Part shown: one piece after another, positions 6,392 to 9,513 of the stretch
Layout of the letters: each line of letters opens with the position of its first letter
Position numbering within the stretch: position 1 is the first letter of the stretch
DNA from: Coxiellaceae bacterium UBA6002
GTDB lineage: Bacteria; Pseudomonadota; Gammaproteobacteria; UBA6002
Length of the DNA stretch: 9,513 nt
Reading direction: 5' to 3'
NCBI GenBank assembly: GCA_002429595.1
Contig: DJAM01000152.1
Coordinates: forward strand, 1-9,513
Position numbers and translations under genes: made by a program
Notes under the pieces: model-generated
The model's database searches: none
The model's input: only the letters and a program-made list of their open reading frames with translations
Told to the model about the DNA's origin: nothing

Positions 6392-7785
6392 AACCCGTAT
6401 TTCTTTGGACTGACCTACTGATCTATCTATTGATCATTGGCATAGTCATCGTCATTTTCTGGAGTAGGCGAAGGGAAGTCTGGCGCGAACAATGGCGAAG
6501 AGTTGGCCAACGCAAACTAGGTATGATTGCGTGTGTCCTTTTAATAGCATTCACTGCCGCGGCTTTGTGCGATTCGATTCATTTTAAAAGTCATCGCTCT
6601 ACAAACTCAAACAACAATACCACAATTTTAGGAATACAAAGTTTGCTCGATGTCTTGATTCGTCCTTTAGGAAGACAAAATGAGGAAACCTACTCAGCGC
6701 CTTTTGCGATTTATTCCAGCATCAAGCGTTCAGCTTTCGTTAATGGAAGTTATCAGACTTCTTGCCCTCGTTTGGAGTACGGTGGACGACACTTAAAATC
6801 CACAGCGCAAAAAGCTAGCGATATAGCAAAGAAATCTATGCTTGCCATTGCAACCGGGCTGCTTCTAAGTGCTATCTTCATTCTTGGTTTTGTGTTTGTC
6901 TTAGCCAAGAAGACGAGATTGCACTTTACACAACAGCTTCGATTAATTATTTCGGGACAAACCGTAATTGCTTGGCGTGAAATATTAATGACAGCAGCAT
7001 TTATTATCATCATTGGAAGTTACATCAAAATGATGTCACCTTATTATCACCTATTTGGCACCGATAAAATTGGTGGCGATGTTCTATATGAAACCATTAA
7101 GAGCATTCGAACTGGTCTGATTATTGGGACTCTAACGACACTCGTGATGTTACCATTCGCTGTCTACTTTGGAACAGAGGCTGGTTATTTTGGTGGCTGG
7201 CGCGATGATATTATTCAATACATTTATACGACACTTAGTTCTATTCCGAGCGTATTATTAATCTCTGCAGCAGTACTTTCGCTGGAGATTTATATCTCAA
7301 ATCACCCTAGCTTATTTGCCACTCTTGAAGCTCGAGCTGACACTCGTCTGCTCGCGTTGTGCATTATTCTGGGCATTACTAGTTGGACCACACTTTGTCG
7401 CTTGCTAAGAGCAGAAACGTTGAAACTACGCGAACTTGATTTCGTTAAAGCCAGTATTGCGATGGGGGTCAAGAATATCAAAGTGATTTGGCGTCATATC
7501 GTGCCCAATGTTCTACATATCATTCTGATCACGGTGGTTTTAGATTTTAGCGCTCTAGTACTGGCAGAAGCAGTATTATCTTATGTCGGTGTCGGAGTAG
7601 ATCCCATTACGCCAAGTTGGGGGAATATGATTAATAGTGCTCGGCTTGATTTAGCTAGAGAACCAGTAGTATGGTGGCCTTTGATGGCTGCGTTTGTTTT
7701 TATGTTTATGTTAGTGTTAGCTGCTAATTTATTTGCTGACGCGGTTCGAGATGCCTTCGATCCTCGCTTAAGGAATGAAGTGTGA
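6388..7785 (+). CDS. Extended OppC/DppC-type ABC transporter permease
   Basis: Second channel subunit of the importer, partner of the OppB-type permease at 2282-3256. The last ~250 residues are the standard permease core: HLFGTDKIGGDVL (221-233, the family's H-x-x-GTD-x-x-G-x-D motif), the EAA loop at about 341-374 with Gly360 in ASIAMGVKNIKVIWRHIVPN, GVGVDPITPSWG (401-412), and the ending FDPRL. At 465 residues it is much longer than classical OppC (about 300). The extra part is N-terminal: membrane helices near 7-25 and 43-61, a soluble stretch with an Asn/Ser/Thr-rich run (68-80), and helices near 151-173 and 197-215. This extension probably belongs to a subfamily that uses the large type of binding protein found here, which I infer from general resemblance. 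ATG 6388 is the first start after an in-frame stop (TAG 6376-6378). The ATPase gene overlaps its end by 4 nt. Confidence 0.9.
   Translation: MKPVFLWTDLLIYLLIIGIVIVIFWSRRREVWREQWRRVGQRKLGMIACVLLIAFTAAALCDSIHFKSHRSTNSNNNTTILGIQSLLDVLIRPLGRQNEETYSAPFAIYSSIKRSAFVNGSYQTSCPRLEYGGRHLKSTAQKASDIAKKSMLAIATGLLLSAIFILGFVFVLAKKTRLHFTQQLRLIISGQTVIAWREILMTAAFIIIIGSYIKMMSPYYHLFGTDKIGGDVLYETIKSIRTGLIIGTLTTLVMLPFAVYFGTEAGYFGGWRDDIIQYIYTTLSSIPSVLLISAAVLSLEIYISNHPSLFATLEARADTRLLALCIILGITSWTTLCRLLRAETLKLRELDFVKASIAMGVKNIKVIWRHIVPNVLHIILITVVLDFSALVLAEAVLSYVGVGVDPITPSWGNMINSARLDLAREPVVWWPLMAAFVFMFMLVLAANLFADAVRDAFDPRLRNEV
7770..7774 (+). promoter_or_regulatory. Ribosome binding site deciding the GTG start of oppDF
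   Basis: AAGGA lies 7 nt before the GTG at 7782. It is inside the end of the permease gene and supports the GTG as the true start, giving a GTGA overlap of start and stop typical of translationally coupled operon genes. Confidence 0.65.
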
Positions 7786-9419
7786 ATCAAGCGCCTCTAT
7801 TAGATGTTCAAAACCTCAAAGTTCAGGTTCATCAAAAAGACCAAAAAAAACTCGAGCTCATCAAAAGCATTCACTTCAGTATTAACCCTGGTGAAACACT
7901 TGCGCTAGTGGGAGAGTCTGGAAGTGGCAAATCGATCACGGCACTTGCCATTATGCAACTTCTCGGCCCGGGAATTACCATAACGCCGACGAGTACAATA
8001 TTGCTTGAAGGAAATGATTTATTAACTTATTCCGAAATAAAAATGCGTGCCATTCGTGGTAGACAGATTGGAATGATCTTTCAAGAAGCAATTCAGGCAT
8101 TGAATCCCGTGATGACCATCGGCGAGCAAGTGATTGAAGTCTTGAAGACGCACTTTCATTACGGAAGTAAAGAGAACTATGAACGAAGCTTACATCTCTT
8201 AGAAGAAGTTGGAATACCTAATCCTAAATACTATCACGACATTTATCCCCACCAATTATCAGGTGGCTTGAAACAACGAGCAATGATTGCGATTTCATTA
8301 GCAGGTGAACCTGCATTACTGATTGCTGATGAGCCAACAACCGCGCTTGATGTAACCCTACAAGCTCAAATCCTCAAACTGCTAATCGACTTAAAACAAA
8401 AAAGAGGAATGAGTCTTTTATTCATTACTCACGATTTAGGAGTCGTTTATGAAATCGCAGATCAAGTGGGTGTGATGTATAAAGGTGAACTAGTTGAAAC
8501 CGCAAGTACTGAACAATTTTTTAAATCTCCGCAACATCCTTATAGCTTGGAACTTTTTAAAGCACTTCCTAGTTTGACACCACGCGCTAAGCGTAGTGAA
8601 GAAAATGAACAAGAGCTGTTGACCGTAAAAAATTTAAAAGTTTACTACCCGATTAAGAAGGGTATTTTTAAACGAACTATAGGACATGTAAAAGCAGTTG
8701 ATGATGTTAGCTTAACTTTAAAAAAGCGTCATACTCTTGCCATAGTTGGAGAATCTGGTTCAGGAAAAACAACAACGGGGATGGCAATTTTGAGATTGGC
8801 TCCTATCACCTCCGGCCAAGTAATTTTCGATAATAAAAATATCGCTAAGCTTCATTTCAAAGCAATGCGCGATCTGCGCAGTGATCTGCAGGTAGTTTTT
8901 CAAGACCCTTATGCCTCAATGAATCCGAGAATGCTGGTCGCAGATATTATTGCAGAAGGAATGCGTATTCAGAAGATTCCGCAACAGGAACGGGATCAGA
9001 AAATCGATCAACTTTTAGAGTATGTTGGACTGCCTCCAGATGCAAAAAATCGTTATCCTCACGAATTTTCAGGCGGGCAAAGACAAAGAATTTGTATTGC
9101 GCGTGCGCTTGCTGTTGAACCTCATTTGTTAATTTGTGATGAGCCCACATCCGCTCTTGATGTTTCAGCACAAATGCAGGTATTAAATTTGCTGAAGAAG
9201 TTACAAGAAGATTTAGGTTTGTCCTATTTATTAATCACCCATAATATCGCAGTGGTCGCGTTTATGGCAGATGATGTCATTGTAATGCACGAGGGCAAAA
9301 TTGTTGAAACAGGTCCGGTTTCGCAAGTGCTAAATAATCCACAGGATGCTTATACCAAAAAATTATTGCAAGCTGTTCCAAAAATTCCGAAGTTTGTCGA
9401 TATGAAGAAGTTAGATTGA
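7782..9419 (+). CDS. Double-cassette peptide ABC transporter ATPase (OppD-OppF fusion)
   Basis: Cytoplasmic energy-coupling subunit of the importer, with both ATPase cassettes on one 545-residue chain, as in YejF or DdpD-DdpF-like fusions. Cassette 1 shows Walker A GESGSGKS (44-51), Q-loop Gln101, signature LSGGLKQ (159-165), Walker B LLIADE (179-184) and switch His217. It ends in the oligopeptide-type tail HPYSLELFKALP (252-263). Cassette 2 shows GESGSGKT (323-330), Gln374, signature FSGGQRQ (429-435), LLICDE (449-454) and His487, with a similar tail AYTKKLLQAVP (523-533). Both sites look catalytically competent, so both halves should hydrolyse ATP. Because both cassettes are present, no separate OppD or OppF gene is needed. 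GTG is the start, overlapping the oppC stop by 4 nt, so the two genes form one operon. No terminator is evident downstream. Confidence 0.94.
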   Translation: MNQAPLLDVQNLKVQVHQKDQKKLELIKSIHFSINPGETLALVGESGSGKSITALAIMQLLGPGITITPTSTILLEGNDLLTYSEIKMRAIRGRQIGMIFQEAIQALNPVMTIGEQVIEVLKTHFHYGSKENYERSLHLLEEVGIPNPKYYHDIYPHQLSGGLKQRAMIAISLAGEPALLIADEPTTALDVTLQAQILKLLIDLKQKRGMSLLFITHDLGVVYEIADQVGVMYKGELVETASTEQFFKSPQHPYSLELFKALPSLTPRAKRSEENEQELLTVKNLKVYYPIKKGIFKRTIGHVKAVDDVSLTLKKRHTLAIVGESGSGKTTTGMAILRLAPITSGQVIFDNKNIAKLHFKAMRDLRSDLQVVFQDPYASMNPRMLVADIIAEGMRIQKIPQQERDQKIDQLLEYVGLPPDAKNRYPHEFSGGQRQRICIARALAVEPHLLICDEPTSALDVSAQMQVLNLLKKLQEDLGLSYLLITHNIAVVAFMADDVIVMHEGKIVETGPVSQVLNNPQDAYTKKLLQAVPKIPKFVDMKKLD

Positions 9420-9513
9420 CATTACGAGGTAGGCATTTAAAAATGTTAGTAATCATTTCGTAAGAAGTGGTGCGCTCGCTTCGCGATACGTAGTGCCGAC
9501 GTCCCGCGACTTG
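9420..9513. other. Gene-free 3' flank ending in a GC-rich half palindrome
   Basis: No gene or convincing rho-independent terminator is visible after the ATPase stop. TTACGA (9422-9427) can pair with TCGTAA across a 30-nt loop, but without a T-run. From about 9470 composition changes to GC-rich, with GCGCTCGCTTCGCG followed by GTCCCGCGACTTG at the very edge (9501-9513). The last word looks like the left half of a dispersed palindromic repeat whose other half lies beyond the window; that is inference. Confidence 0.4.

Noticed and set aside
9420..9465. Possible terminator hairpin after the ATPase gene
   Set aside because: The pairing TTACGA/TCGTAA spans about 30 nt of loop and no T-run follows, so it does not meet the usual form of a rho-independent terminator.

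Overview
The window is an AT-rich stretch of a Gram-negative, probably gammaproteobacterial chromosome. The evidence is a lipoprotein-type periplasmic binding protein, Opp/Dpp-type inner-membrane permeases, and a bacterial ACP/acyl-AMP ligase/acyltransferase fusion. AT-richness and repeat-like GC-rich words in the intergenic DNA recall Legionellales/Coxiellaceae-type genomes. That placement is an impression and not a demonstrated taxonomy.

Layout. Positions 1-109 hold degenerate tandem repeats and the ribosome binding site of the first gene. A large substrate-binding protein gene (110-2266, +) is followed after 15 nt by an OppB-type permease (2282-3256, +). Between this permease and the next, convergent gene lies a 146-bp long imperfect palindrome (3265-3410) that looks like a small mobile or repeat element and may terminate transcription both ways. 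The minus strand of 3430-6243 encodes a 937-residue three-part lipid enzyme: acyl carrier protein, fatty acyl-AMP ligase, then PlsC-like acyltransferase. A 144-bp divergent promoter region follows. It holds a possible 12-codon leader that overlaps the start of an extended OppC-type permease (6388-7785, +). That gene overlaps by 4 nt a double-cassette ATPase gene of OppD-OppF type (7782-9419, +). Positions 9420-9513 hold no gene and end in a GC-rich half palindrome cut by the window edge.

How it works together. The four plus-strand genes form a complete peptide or peptide-like ABC importer: capture protein, two channel subunits, and two ATPase cassettes on one chain. The unusual point is that the set is split in two by the oppositely oriented lipid gene. 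The second half (oppC-oppDF) therefore needs its own promoter, and a plausible one is visible. The lipid enzyme has its own tethered carrier domain, so it could activate a free fatty acid, load it on the carrier and pass it to a lysophospholipid-type acceptor in one polypeptide. No functional link between it and the transporter can be shown from sequence alone.

No rRNA, tRNA, CRISPR array or transposase was found. The most notable observations are the ACP-ligase-acyltransferase fusion, the palindromic element, the leader-overlap start of oppC, and the two opposing membrane anchors predicted for the binding protein.
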